NCBI GenBank assembly: GCA_963832245.1
Contig: CAWHTG010000004.1
Location: 1,302,001 to 1,366,000 of the forward strand
Source: JABDBE01 sp963832245
GTDB lineage: Bacteria > Acidobacteriota > Terriglobia > Terriglobales > Acidobacteriaceae
DNA length: 64,000 nucleotides
Direction: 5' to 3'
The notes beneath the pieces are model-generated. The model was not told the origin of the DNA. It saw only the letters and a program-made list of their open reading frames with translations, and searched no databases. Each line of letters opens with the position of its first letter. Positions within the stretch are counted from its first letter, which is position 1. Below, piece after piece: positions 34,927 to 44,011 of the stretch. The translations under genes and the position numbers were made by a program.

Positions 34927-36746
34927 TGGCCCAGGAAGAAGTCGAACGAGCTGTTCTTGGCGCCGCCCTGCTCGACAACAAGCTAGTGACCAAACTTCGG
35001 CCCGACGACTTCTCGCTGGACTCCCATCGGCGCATCTTGGTGCGCATGGTCGATCTCGCAGAGTCGTCGCAGCCGATCGACATGATCACGCTAGTCGGCG
35101 AACTGGAATGCCACAAAGAACTAGAAGCAGTTGGCGGCCCCGCATACATTTCTGGCCTGGTCGACGGCGTTCCGGACCTGCCCAGCAATGAGCACTATGT
35201 GAAGATGTTGCGTTCGTCTGCTGACAGGAGGCGCGCGGCGAAGCTTACTGAGGAAGCACAGCGACTGGCGGAGGATCCCAGTGTATCAACGGCTGTGCTG
35301 GCGGGAATCGGGAACGAGTTGAGGGACATTGCCGTCGGTGTTGAGTGCCCACCACCGCGATTTTCCGAAGAAGGACTCGCGCTACGTTTCTCGCGAAAAT
35401 ACGAAGGCGAGCTGCGTTATGTCGCTGCATGGGGTCGGTGGATGTGCTGGGATGGGATGCGATGGCATGAAGACGATACGTTAGTCGTTTTCGACCGATG
35501 CCGCGCCATCTGCCGGCGTGCCAGTACCGAAGTTGGAGACGCCAAGGAACAAGCCGCCATGAAGATCGCAACGGCCCAAACGGTTGCTGCAATCGAACGG
35601 CTGGCCCGAGCTGACCGTCACCATGCAGCAACGGTTGAACAGTGGGACGCTGACCCGTGGCTGCTTAATACGCCGGGAGGCACTGTTGACCTTCGCACTG
35701 GGGAACTGCACAGACATCAAAGTGGACAGTACTTGACCAAGATCACAGGAGCCTCCCCAGGAATTGATTGCCCGCTATGGCGGTGCTTCCTTGATCGGGT
35801 TACCGATAGCAATTATGAACTGCAGGCGTTCTTACAGCGCGCTATCGGATATTGCTTGACCGGTTCCACGCGCGAGCACGCGCTCTTTTTCCTGTATGGC
35901 ACAGGCGCCAATGGCAAAAGCGTGTTCCTATCCACGATTTCCGTACTGTTGGGTGACTACGCGAAGACTGCGTCGACATCATCGTTCACGGCGAATACGA
36001 CTGAGCAACACCCGACCGACCTGGCGGGTTTGCGCGGAGCAAGATTCGTAACCGCCATCGAGACGGAAGATGGCGCAAGGTGGGCTGAATCGAAGATAAA
36101 GTCTTTGACCGGCGGTGACAAGATTGCCGCACGATTCATGCGGTGCGATTTCTTCGAATTTTTCCCGGAGTTCAAGTTGGTAATCGCCGGCAATCACAAG
36201 CCCGGCTTGCGCTCGGTTGATGAAGCTATCCGGCGTCGTCTCCATTTCGTACCGTTCACCGTCACAATTCCCCAGGACGAACGCGACCCGAGGCTGTGTG
36301 AGAAGTTGCGGGCAGAGCTGCCCGGGATTCTCTCTTGGGCGATCGAAGGATGTCTGGCGTGGCAGCGCGAAGGCTTGAATCCGCCATTGCTTGTCCGGGA
36401 AGCTACGGCCGATTATCTGGCTGCGGAAGACGCGATTGGCCAGTGGCTGGAGGATCGCTGTATCAAGGGCGGAGCGTCGTGGACGACCGGGGCTGCACTG
36501 TTTTTGGATTACCAAGCATGGTCTGAGCGAGCGGGCGAGCGGGCAATTTCGCAAAAGCGGCTCACGCAGGCCCTTGAAAGCCGCGGCTTTGTTCAGGCAA
36601 GAACCAGAACTGCCAGGGGATTTCAAGGAATCGAACTTCAGGTAGGTGTGACACATGTGACAGGTTCCCCTGTTATCCCCGTCACGCGTGCGCGCGTACG
36701 CCCCATATCGGGGGAAGTGTCACAAGTGTCACGGAGCAACAGGTAA
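34926..36746 (+). CDS. DnaB-N-domain/D5-type superfamily 3 replicative helicase fusion
   Basis: 606 residues. The N-terminal ~100 (EERAVLGAALLD-like start, HRRILVRMVDLAESSQPIDM, GGPAYISGLVDGVP) are a DnaB helicase N-terminal domain. Then a D5_N-type region (PWLLNTPGGTVDLRTGEL) and a P4/D5-type SF3 helicase with Walker A GTGANGKSVFL, LRGARFVTAIETEDGARWAE and LVIAGNHKPGLRSVDEAIRR (arginine-rich end of the motif). No primase-polymerase domain is present. Start ATG 34926 overlaps the upstream stop (TGATG). It is the replication module of the element; combining a DnaB-N domain with an SF3 helicase core is less common. Confidence 0.88.
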   Translation: MAQEEVERAVLGAALLDNKLVTKLRPDDFSLDSHRRILVRMVDLAESSQPIDMITLVGELECHKELEAVGGPAYISGLVDGVPDLPSNEHYVKMLRSSADRRRAAKLTEEAQRLAEDPSVSTAVLAGIGNELRDIAVGVECPPPRFSEEGLALRFSRKYEGELRYVAAWGRWMCWDGMRWHEDDTLVVFDRCRAICRRASTEVGDAKEQAAMKIATAQTVAAIERLARADRHHAATVEQWDADPWLLNTPGGTVDLRTGELHRHQSGQYLTKITGASPGIDCPLWRCFLDRVTDSNYELQAFLQRAIGYCLTGSTREHALFFLYGTGANGKSVFLSTISVLLGDYAKTASTSSFTANTTEQHPTDLAGLRGARFVTAIETEDGARWAESKIKSLTGGDKIAARFMRCDFFEFFPEFKLVIAGNHKPGLRSVDEAIRRRLHFVPFTVTIPQDERDPRLCEKLRAELPGILSWAIEGCLAWQREGLNPPLLVREATADYLAAEDAIGQWLEDRCIKGGASWTTGAALFLDYQAWSERAGERAISQKRLTQALESRGFVQARTRTARGFQGIELQVGVTHVTGSPVIPVTRARVRPISGEVSQVSRSNR

Positions 36747-36766
36747 TCACACAGACACGAAGTGCG

Positions 36767-37018
36767 ATGATTTCAGAACGGTCACAACACGAATGGCTGG
36801 ACCTGAAGGCACTGCAGGGATACGCTTGTGTCTCGGAACGGACGCTGCGCGAGTGGATCCATCGGGTGGTCGACGCCCTCCCGGCCGTGCGCGTGGGGTG
36901 CAAGATCCTGGTTCGCCGCAGCGAGTTCGACCGTTGGCTCGAAGCTCACCAAGTAAAGCATATTGACGTAGGTTGTATTGTGGATGAATTGGTCGCGGGT
37001 GTAAAAGGAACGAACTGA
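36767..37018 (+). CDS. Excisionase-family HTH protein (second)
   Basis: 83 residues, ATG 36767. Layout WLDLKALQGYACVSERTLRE, then VRVGCKILVRRSEFDRWLEA: an excisionase/MerR-like HTH. The stop overlaps the integrase start (TGATG), the standard pairing of a directionality factor with its integrase. Confidence 0.8.
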   Translation: MISERSQHEWLDLKALQGYACVSERTLREWIHRVVDALPAVRVGCKILVRRSEFDRWLEAHQVKHIDVGCIVDELVAGVKGTN

Positions 37019-38295
37019 TGGGAGTAACGATTCGCAAACGCTGCGGAAAGTGGTATGTGTTCGTGAACTATCGCGGGCGCCGTAAGGCGAAGTGTGTGGG
37101 CACCAGCAGAGAGCTAGCGGAGCAGATCCGACGCCAACTCGAAGCGAAGCTCGTCCTCGGAGACCTTGCGTTCTTGGCTGAACCCGCCGAGCTCACGTTA
37201 CAGCAGTATTCGCAGCGATGGTTAAAGCAGTACGCCGAAGTCGAGCTGAAATCGTCGACCGCCGATTGCTATGCGCAATTTTTACGGCTATACCTACTCC
37301 CACGGTTTGGCCAATTGCGAGTGACCGCGATCCAACGGAGTCAGGTTAAGGATTTCTTGGGGGAGCTGTCTGCGAAGGGGGAGCTATCGCGCAACACGTT
37401 GCGGCTAATCCTTTGTACTCTCCGAGTCATCCTAAATCATGCTGTCGAAGATGGGATTCTCGAACACAACCCAGCCCAGAAGCTTGGCAGATTTACAAGA
37501 ACTGACAAGCCGAAGCATCAAGCCGAGGCAATGACGCGGGTCGAATCCGAAGCCTTCCTGGTGTCCGCTATGGAATTGAGCCCGGCTGTTTACCCGCTGT
37601 TCCTCATGGCACTTCGTGCCGGACTCCGCAAAGGCGAGTTGATCGCGATCCAATGGGGTGACATTCAATTCGGGAGCAGCGAAGAGGATCCCAACCGTTA
37701 CATCCTGGTCCAGCACAATTGCGTATACGGCAAATTTACTACGCCCAAAAGCAAGAAATCCCGCCGCGTTGACCTTTCGCGGGAGTTGCGACGGGTTCTG
37801 CTCGAGGTGCGCGACAGGCGGATGCTCGAAGCATTTATGAATGGCAAAACGAGCATCGCAGATGAACTGGTATTTCCCTCGAAAGCAGGAACGGTCCTGG
37901 ACCCGAGCAACTTATTTCACTATCACTTCTTGCCCTGTTTGGAGCACGCTGGCCTCCGACGATTCCGGTTCCATGATCTTCGGCACACCTTTGGCAGTTT
38001 GCTGATTCAGGACGGCGCCTCCCTCGCTTACGTGAAAGATCAAATGGGCCACAGTTCGATACAGATCACGGTCGATACCTATGGCCACCTCATTCCCGGA
38101 GCAAATATTAACTGGGTGGATGGTCTGGATCGCAAAACAACTCCGCAACAGAATGCAACTCCCGCGCAACCGGAGACAGAGGAATTAGAGGACGCTGACA
38201 CATGGTCTTCGGAACTGATTGATTATGCGGAGAATGCTGGTGGGCCCGCCTGGATTCGAACCAGGAACCAACAGATTATGAGTCTGCTGCTCTAA
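37018..38295 (+). CDS. Tyrosine site-specific integrase ending inside the tRNA gene
   Basis: 425 codons. N-terminal arm-type binding region, SAM-like core-binding domain (LTLQQYSQRWLKQYAEVELK), and catalytic domain with Arg (ALRAGLRKGEL), HxxR (HDLRHTFGSLLI) and the nucleophile Tyr in ITVDTYGHLIPG. The last ~19 residues (GGPAWIRTRNQQIMSLLL) are the antisense translation of the tRNA at 38238-38313; this tail is not integrase homology but an attachment-site read-through. ATG 37018 overlaps the excisionase stop. It catalyses integration/excision of the element at the tRNA. Confidence 0.95.
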   Translation: MGVTIRKRCGKWYVFVNYRGRRKAKCVGTSRELAEQIRRQLEAKLVLGDLAFLAEPAELTLQQYSQRWLKQYAEVELKSSTADCYAQFLRLYLLPRFGQLRVTAIQRSQVKDFLGELSAKGELSRNTLRLILCTLRVILNHAVEDGILEHNPAQKLGRFTRTDKPKHQAEAMTRVESEAFLVSAMELSPAVYPLFLMALRAGLRKGELIAIQWGDIQFGSSEEDPNRYILVQHNCVYGKFTTPKSKKSRRVDLSRELRRVLLEVRDRRMLEAFMNGKTSIADELVFPSKAGTVLDPSNLFHYHFLPCLEHAGLRRFRFHDLRHTFGSLLIQDGASLAYVKDQMGHSSIQITVDTYGHLIPGANINWVDGLDRKTTPQQNATPAQPETEELEDADTWSSELIDYAENAGGPAWIRTRNQQIMSLLL

Positions 38296-38313
38296 CCGTT
38301 GAGCTACGGGCCC
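38238..38313 (-). tRNA. tRNA with CAT anticodon (elongator Met or Ile2), element attachment site
   Basis: 76 nt including an encoded CCA end. Minus strand: GGGCCCG acceptor arm paired to CGGGCCC, D-arm TAGCTCAACGGTTAGAGCA, anticodon loop CTCATAA with anticodon CAT, T-loop GGTTCGAATCC. CAT could be elongator Met or, after lysidine modification, Ile. The C4-G69/C5-G68 pairs resemble the TilS-recognised Ile2 form, but I cannot decide. The tRNA is complete at the integrase end. Confidence 0.95.
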
Positions 38314-38351
38314 GCAGGCTCAATTTAGCATAGAACCGAAGCCAGATCCTG

Positions 38352-38447
38352 GTAGCGCCGCCGTCCCGGCGGCTGTCGTGGGGGGCGTCGCGTCCCACTC
38401 GCGAGGGCAGGATGCCCTCGCGACAGCCGGCAAGATGCCGGCGCTAC
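38352..38447. repeat. Dispersed GC-rich palindromic intergenic element
   Basis: Outer imperfect inverted repeat GTAGCGCCGCCG...CGGCGCTAC with arms of ~27 nt, and an inner hairpin GCGAGGGCA...TGCCCTCGC. It resembles repetitive intergenic palindromes seen many times per genome in soil Acidobacteriota. Its right arm covers the last codons of the aminotransferase. Confidence 0.65.
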
Positions 38448-39769
38448 GATGACGTCACCGCTGCGAAGCTCTCATCCAAAATCCGTACTGCCTCGTCTAC
38501 GTCCGCCTTTGAAATGTTCAGCGGTGGCGACATACGGATTACGTTGCTGTGGAAGCCGCCTTTGCCAATCAGTAGGCCGCGTTTGCGAGCTTCTTCCATC
38601 AGAGCGGTTGTGCCCGCGGGTGACGGCTGCTTGGTCGTGCGGTCCTCGACCAATTCGAGCGCCAGCATCAGGCCCATTCCGCGGACGTCGCCAATCAGCG
38701 GATGCTTCTGCTGCAGCTCTTCGAGTTTGCTGCGGAAATAGCTGCCAACTTCGGCGGCGTTGGTTCGCAGGTCATCTTCTTCGATCACGTCGATGACAGC
38801 CTTTGCGGTGGCGCAAGTGACCGGATTTCCCCCGAAGGTCGAAATGGTCAGCCCTTGAAACGAGTCGGCAATTTCGGGCTTAGCAATTGTCAGTCCAATC
38901 GGTACGCCGTTTCCCATTCCTTTTGCTGACGTAATTATGTCGGGCTCGACTTCCCAGTGTTCGATGCCAAACCACTTGCGACCGGTGCGTCCCCAGCCCG
39001 TTTGCACCTCGTCGGCGATGAAGTCGCCACCATACTGTTTTACGATGTTGAAAGCCATCTTGAAATATTCTCTTGGCGGCGTGACAAAACCGGCGACGCC
39101 CTGGATGGGCTCGGCGATAAAGGCGGCGATGCGACCCGACGTCGAGAACTGAATCGTGTTTTCAATATCCTTCGCGCATGCGACCTCGCAGTCCGGATAC
39201 TTCAATCCCAGCGGGCAACGGTAGCAGTACGGATTCACGGCATGAACAATGCCAACCTCGATCGTTCCCCGCCGCCACGTGCTCATGCCATTGAGCCCAC
39301 GCGCAAGTGACGAGCGCCCACTGTAGCCATGACGCAATGCGACCACTTCGAAGTTTCCGGTGTGCATGCGCGCTATCTGAATCGCGGTCTCGTTAGCCTC
39401 CGTGCCACTGTTGGTAAAGTAGGACTTCTTCAAAGCTCCAGGCGTGATCTGCGCTAGTTTTTCCGCCAATGTAACCATCGGCTCATTAGGGAAGCAGGTG
39501 GAAACGTGCTGCAGGCGGTCGATTTGAGCCTTGGTGCGCGAGATGACGCGGGGATTGCAATGGCCCACGCTGATGGTCACAATGCCGCCAAAGAAATCGA
39601 GATACTCTTTGCCCTCGACGTCCCAGACGTGCTGCATGACGCCATGGTCCATCGGCAGCGGGTCCGAGAAGTAAGTTGTGACCGAAGGAAATATGTATTC
39701 CTTCTGCTTGCGATTGATCTCTTCGCGGGTAAGGCGGGTGGTCTCAACGGGAATCGTAGGAGCGCTCAT
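38444..39769 (-). CDS. Class III (PLP-dependent) aminotransferase, AGXT2-like
   Basis: 441 residues. Fold type I aminotransferase of the omega/class III group: FFGGIVTISVGHCNPRVISR, KSYFTNSGTEANETAIQIAR, FIADEVQTGWGRTGRKWFGI, and PLP-Lys in ITSAKGMGNGVPIGLT. Similar to mammalian alanine-glyoxylate aminotransferase 2 and bacterial 4-aminobutyrate-type enzymes; the amino donor is not clear. Start ATG 39769 (MSAPTIPVETTRL) is preferred to ATG 39796. Its 3' end lies within a palindromic repeat. Confidence 0.9.
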   Translation of the reverse strand: MSAPTIPVETTRLTREEINRKQKEYIFPSVTTYFSDPLPMDHGVMQHVWDVEGKEYLDFFGGIVTISVGHCNPRVISRTKAQIDRLQHVSTCFPNEPMVTLAEKLAQITPGALKKSYFTNSGTEANETAIQIARMHTGNFEVVALRHGYSGRSSLARGLNGMSTWRRGTIEVGIVHAVNPYCYRCPLGLKYPDCEVACAKDIENTIQFSTSGRIAAFIAEPIQGVAGFVTPPREYFKMAFNIVKQYGGDFIADEVQTGWGRTGRKWFGIEHWEVEPDIITSAKGMGNGVPIGLTIAKPEIADSFQGLTISTFGGNPVTCATAKAVIDVIEEDDLRTNAAEVGSYFRSKLEELQQKHPLIGDVRGMGLMLALELVEDRTTKQPSPAGTTALMEEARKRGLLIGKGGFHSNVIRMSPPLNISKADVDEAVRILDESFAAVTSS

Positions 39770-39872
39770 AGTGGAAAGTCCCAGTTGGAAAATCAATCCA
39801 TCATAAACCAGATTCGTTTCGGGGGCGCCTGGACGAGGCGTCCGGGGCTATGTAGTCATCCCGGGTTCCGTA

Positions 39873-41753
39873 CTATGCGCTTCTCCGTCGCTCTTGCAGC
39901 AACCGTGCCGCGACCAGCCGGATCTCTTCGTAAGTAATCTCCGGCGGCAGCGCTTCTTTGATCGGCTTCAATCGCTCCATGCCCAGGCGGGAGCAGGCCT
40001 CCTCGATGCTGAGCCGCGTGCTCTCGTCAATCCAAGCGTTTTGAAATTGCAATTCTCCCTTTTCTACCAGGGTCGCCACCAGATCGATCACCGATCGGAG
40101 TTGCCGCCCACGAATGGCGGCAATCTCCTCAAACGAGCGGCCTTCGGCCAGCAGCCGAATCGTGTCGTCTGCGGGCCTCGACTTTTTCTCCGGCAAAGCC
40201 GCAGCTCGCGCTCCATTTCGAAATTGCTCGAGCGCCTCGAGGATCTGTTGGCCGTAGCGTTCGGTTTTACGTTCGCCGAATCCGGAGACGCCTCGAATCT
40301 CCGCCAGCGACGCCGGCAGTTTGCGGCAAATCTCTGCCAGCGAGGTATCGTGCATGACGACGAAAGCAGCGACATTTTCCTGCTTTGCTACCACGCTGCG
40401 CCATTGCCGAAGGTATTCGCGCAGTTCTGGATCCAAATCCGCTGCGGCTGGCGGCTGTACCTGCCCAGGCTGAGCTGCGAGGGTCACGCCAACCGATAAG
40501 GATTTGGTCCGCTGAGCCTTCGTCCTATCTGACAGCCACTCGGGCGTACCGCTGCAAACATCGCATGCGCTGCACTCCGTCCACTTTGGAGTTTCTCCAA
40601 AATGCAAACAAATTTGACGATGGCGGCAGCTGTTGGAATCCACAAACCGGCGGATCGTATGATAGCGTTGCCAGGCACGCTCCTTCTCGGCGGGATCAGT
40701 GACTTGCTCGATGAAGTATGCCAACAGGCCCGCGTCGCGCTTTTGCCAGAGCAGAATGCAATCCGCCGGCAGCCCGTCCCGTCCAGCACGCCCCGCTTCC
40801 TGGTAATACTGCTCAATGGACTTAGGGAGCGAGAGATGAATCACGGCCCGTACCGATGCTTTGTTAATGCCTAATCCGAAAGCGATCGTTCCGACCAGCA
40901 CCTTTACTTCGTCCGCCATCCAGCGTTCTTGGTTTTGCTTGCGAAGATTCGTTTCCATCTTCCCGTGATAAGCGACTGCGGGAATTCCATGTTCCTCCAG
41001 GAAATCGACAGTCTCTTCGACCTTGTTGATCGTCGGCGCATAAATAATGAGGTTATCGTTGGAGTAGTTTCGCAGCGCCGCGAGCAACAGATTCGACTGC
41101 GATTGCCCTTCACATTCCCTCACCACATATCGCAGGTTGGCTCGATGAAAGCTGGCTATGTATTTTGCCGGGTCACGGAGTTGAAGCTGGTTAAGAATGT
41201 CATGACGAACTCGCCGTGTTGCGCTTGCGGTGAAGGCTGCGATCGGGCGGTCGGGAAAATGAACACGCAGGCTGCTCAACTGCCGATATTCGGGACGAAA
41301 TTCGTGCCCCCACTCCGAGATGCAATGAGCCTCGTCAATCGCGAAGAACGCGATGGGGACGCGCTGCAACCAGCCGGTAGTGTCAGGGCGCGCCAGCCGT
41401 TCGGGCGAAAGATAGAGCAGCCGGTATTCGCCGTCGCGCGCCTTCCGCATCACCAAGGATTGCTGGTCGTTGCTTAGTGAGCTGTTCAGCACGGCGGCTG
41501 GGATTCCCATTTGCGCCAGCTGGGCTGCCTGGTCCTGCATCAGCGCAATCAACGGCGAGATCACGACCGCGGTTTGTCCTAATACCAGCGCTGGCAACTG
41601 GTAACACAGTGATTTGCCGCCGCCGGTGGGCATGACCACGCAGATGTCGCGGGCTCCGAGCAGGCTGCGAACAATTTTTTCTTGCAAAGGACGAAACGAA
41701 TCGTAGCCCCAGTAACGCAACAAGGGAGCAAGCAGATCCGTCTCGGGAGACAT
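39873..41753 (-). CDS. recQ: RecQ-family ATP-dependent DNA helicase
   Basis: 627 residues from ATG 41753 (MSPETDLLAPLLRYWGYDSF). SF2 motifs: DSFRPLQEKIV (motif 0), Walker A MPTGGGKSLCYQLPA, motif II FFAIDEAHCISEWGHEFRPE, TASAT, YQEAGRAGRDG (motif VI). A RecQ-Ct zinc-binding set (CRHRQICLHFGE ... CSACDVC) is followed by an HRDC domain (WRSVVAKQENVAAFVVMHDT). 3'-5' unwinding in repair and recombination is the established role. ATG 41822 gives extra N-terminal residues without homology. Confidence 0.95.
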   Translation of the reverse strand: MSPETDLLAPLLRYWGYDSFRPLQEKIVRSLLGARDICVVMPTGGGKSLCYQLPALVLGQTAVVISPLIALMQDQAAQLAQMGIPAAVLNSSLSNDQQSLVMRKARDGEYRLLYLSPERLARPDTTGWLQRVPIAFFAIDEAHCISEWGHEFRPEYRQLSSLRVHFPDRPIAAFTASATRRVRHDILNQLQLRDPAKYIASFHRANLRYVVRECEGQSQSNLLLAALRNYSNDNLIIYAPTINKVEETVDFLEEHGIPAVAYHGKMETNLRKQNQERWMADEVKVLVGTIAFGLGINKASVRAVIHLSLPKSIEQYYQEAGRAGRDGLPADCILLWQKRDAGLLAYFIEQVTDPAEKERAWQRYHTIRRFVDSNSCRHRQICLHFGETPKWTECSACDVCSGTPEWLSDRTKAQRTKSLSVGVTLAAQPGQVQPPAAADLDPELREYLRQWRSVVAKQENVAAFVVMHDTSLAEICRKLPASLAEIRGVSGFGERKTERYGQQILEALEQFRNGARAAALPEKKSRPADDTIRLLAEGRSFEEIAAIRGRQLRSVIDLVATLVEKGELQFQNAWIDESTRLSIEEACSRLGMERLKPIKEALPPEITYEEIRLVAARLLQERRRSA

Positions 41754-41850
41754 AGCATCAGTATAAGTGGCGAGCGAATCGACGCGGCAGCAGCTCCGAT
41801 GAGATGCTTCGGATTGTGCCAAAAGAGGAGGCTATAATCGGACGCACGCA

Positions 41851-42642
41851 ATGAAGTCCTTCTTCCGCTTCGTTTTGCTTGCACTGGTGCTGATGGTGGT
41901 GGCTCTAGTATCGGCACTGACGGCGATGCGTTTTGCCATTCATGGGCAGGAGGTAGCCGTACCCGATCTGGTCGGCAAAACTCCGGCAGAGGCGCGAAGA
42001 ATTGCGGACGCAGCCGGTTTCCAAATGGATGTCGAACGGCAGTACTACAGCGCGACGGTTCCTGAAGGGAAAATTCTTTCGCAACTTCCAGCTCCCGGTA
42101 CGCAGGTGCGCCGGGGATGGCAGATACGCGTTGCCCAGAGTCTGGGGCCGCAGCGGGTGGAGATTCCCAATGTGCTGGGAGAAAGCCAGCGTGCCGCGGA
42201 GATCAACATACTCCGCCGAGGTTTGGATGTGGGCGCAGTGGCGCAGATTGAAATGGGTGGTGCACCCCCTGATCAGGTGCTCGGCCAAAGTCCGCCGCCG
42301 AATGCCAGCGGCATCGCGGCGCCCAGGATCAATCTGCTCACGACCGAATCCGCGCCACCGCAAGCGTTCTTGATGCCCAACTTCACCGGCCAGGCGCTCG
42401 GCGGCGTAACCCTGGTTTTGCAGGATGCGGGATTCCGATTAGGGACCGTCAGCGTTGCGCTCCCGGCTACACCGGCTGCCACACCATCGCCGGATTCATC
42501 TGTTGCAACATCGGCGCCCGTACCGCCAGTGCCGCCGCCTCAGCCTACGCCGGCCAGCATTATCGTCTCGCAGAATCCGGCACCGGGAGCGAAGATCGTA
42601 ATCGGCTCGGCAGTCAACTTCGAGGTGCGTGTCAATCCGTGA
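41851..42642 (+). CDS. PASTA-domain membrane-anchored protein
   Basis: 263 residues: one N-terminal transmembrane helix (~5-27), then three PASTA-like repeats (VPDLVGKTPAEARRIADAAG; IPNVLGESQRAAEINILRRG; MPNFTGQALGGVTLVLQDAG), with a Pro/Ala/Ser-rich linker inside the third. PASTA domains bind peptidoglycan fragments. No kinase domain is attached, so it is a periplasmic cell-wall-binding or sensing protein. It converges with rsmB (10-bp gap). Confidence 0.88.
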   Translation: MKSFFRFVLLALVLMVVALVSALTAMRFAIHGQEVAVPDLVGKTPAEARRIADAAGFQMDVERQYYSATVPEGKILSQLPAPGTQVRRGWQIRVAQSLGPQRVEIPNVLGESQRAAEINILRRGLDVGAVAQIEMGGAPPDQVLGQSPPPNASGIAAPRINLLTTESAPPQAFLMPNFTGQALGGVTLVLQDAGFRLGTVSVALPATPAATPSPDSSVATSAPVPPVPPPQPTPASIIVSQNPAPGAKIVIGSAVNFEVRVNP

Positions 42643-42652
42643 GAACTCGTGG

Positions 42653-43990
42653 CTAGCTTTTTTCCAGGAGTGCGGCGAAAAAGCCGTCGCAGGGATGCAC
42701 TCCGGGAATCGTTCGCAGGTACGGTCCGCTGGTTAGCGAATCGATATTCTCCCATCGCAATTCTTGTTGTGCGCGAAGCTGCTTTAGTTCGGCCCCGCAA
42801 TCTAGCAGGCGAAACGAAGACTCACCCAACATTGCCTTCTCCACCACAGCTGAGTTCTCTTCCTTCTCCAGCGAGCAGGTCGAATACGCAATTCTTCCAC
42901 CCGGCGACACGCGCTGCATGGCCGATCGCAGGATAGCCACTTGGCGCGCTTGCAGATCCGTCAGGTCCTCGAGCTCGAGCCGCCATTTAATTTCCGGATT
43001 GTGAGCCAGCGTACCTGTACCGGAGCAGGGCACGTCAGCCAGCACGCGGTCGAAGAGTGCAATTGTCGGGAGAGATCGAGTGTCGGCCGCGATCACCCGA
43101 ACGTTGGCCGCGGAAACCAGTTTGCGCAGCACGCGCGCGCGGTGCGGGTGCAACTCTGTCGCAACGATGCGGGCGCTGGGATTGCGCGCGGCGAGCAGTC
43201 GCGTCTTCCCTCCAGGTGCGGCACAACAGTCGAGAATGTTCGCGCCGCAGCCGACAAGGTGTGAAACCAATTGGGAGGCCTCATCCTGAATCGCAATTCG
43301 CCCCTCACGAAATGCGCGAGTGGCACTGAGGTCACCGGAGACGACGCGATACGCCGACGTCAGCAAATGTCCTGGAGATAGTTGAATGTTGTCACTGCTG
43401 AGTTCAGCTGCACTCGCGGCATCCGAGATGCTGATGGTTGTTTCCGGAATTCGCTGGTCATAAGCGCAGATCTGCTTGGCAGCCTCAAATCCGAATTCCT
43501 GAATCCAGCGTTCCACCAACCAAAACGGATGCGCGGAATACTCAGCTAACTCCGAGGAAGTGTTGGCGTTGAGGCGAGGGAAAACATCATCAAGGTTTCG
43601 CGCCTTTCCTGCTAACTTTCGCAGTACCGCATTGACGAAAGGCACGGCCGACCGTTTCTTCGTGCGCTTCACCAACTCTACGCTCTCGTGCACTGCTGCC
43701 CGCTCGGGCATGCGATCCAGAAACAGCAATTGGTAAACCGCGAGCCGCAGAGCCGTAAGTACCTCCGTGTCGAGGCGGGCCAGTTTCTGCGACGAGTGTT
43801 CTGCGATGCGTTTGTCCAGCAAGGATCGCCAGCGAAGAACGCCCATGAGCAACTCGGTTGCGAGGCCATGGTCGGCAGAGGACAACTCGGCATAACGGAA
43901 GGAATGCAGAAGTTCGGAGGCGTAAGAGTCCTCACGCTCAACGCGAAGCAGAATGTCAAAAGCTGCGATGCGGGCGGGAGAAATAGGCAT
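42653..43990 (-). CDS. rsmB: 16S rRNA (cytosine-967-C5)-methyltransferase
   Basis: 445 residues. N-terminal NusB-like domain (ARIAAFDILLRVEREDSYAS) and a C-terminal RsmB/RsmF methyltransferase: SAM motif ILDCCAAPGGKTRLLAARNP, DRVLADVPCSGTGTLAHNPE (catalytic Cys of motif IV) and AYSTCSLEKEEN (motif VI Cys). Methylates C967 of 16S rRNA. It follows fmt by 21 bp in the aroC-def-fmt-rsmB run; fmt-rsmB adjacency is conserved in many bacteria. Confidence 0.95.
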   Translation of the reverse strand: MPISPARIAAFDILLRVEREDSYASELLHSFRYAELSSADHGLATELLMGVLRWRSLLDKRIAEHSSQKLARLDTEVLTALRLAVYQLLFLDRMPERAAVHESVELVKRTKKRSAVPFVNAVLRKLAGKARNLDDVFPRLNANTSSELAEYSAHPFWLVERWIQEFGFEAAKQICAYDQRIPETTISISDAASAAELSSDNIQLSPGHLLTSAYRVVSGDLSATRAFREGRIAIQDEASQLVSHLVGCGANILDCCAAPGGKTRLLAARNPSARIVATELHPHRARVLRKLVSAANVRVIAADTRSLPTIALFDRVLADVPCSGTGTLAHNPEIKWRLELEDLTDLQARQVAILRSAMQRVSPGGRIAYSTCSLEKEENSAVVEKAMLGESSFRLLDCGAELKQLRAQQELRWENIDSLTSGPYLRTIPGVHPCDGFFAALLEKS

Positions 43991-44011
43991 CTGGTTTTTA
44001 CTTCCCGGTTG

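Larger units (their letters stand above)
29039..38313. mobile_element. Integrated mobile element next to a tRNA gene
   Basis: This stretch carries an element-like gene set: DUF932, XRE, serine recombinase, small zinc-ribbon and HTH proteins, two excisionase-like HTH proteins, a D5-type replicative helicase and a tyrosine integrase whose gene runs into a tRNA. The integrase end at the tRNA 3' side is the expected attachment end. At the left, the truncated FRG-like gene abuts a broken AsmA fragment, so that boundary looks rearranged. I could not find a second copy of the tRNA 3' segment, so the element limits are approximate. No capsid, portal, terminase or conjugation genes are seen; a satellite or plasmid-like integrative element is likely. 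Confidence 0.75.

Noticed and set aside
29000..38313. Second att site (copy of the tRNA 3' end) at the far end of the element
   Set aside because: Scanned the left border and upstream sequence for CCTGGATTCGAACCAGG and found no copy; the element limits remain open.
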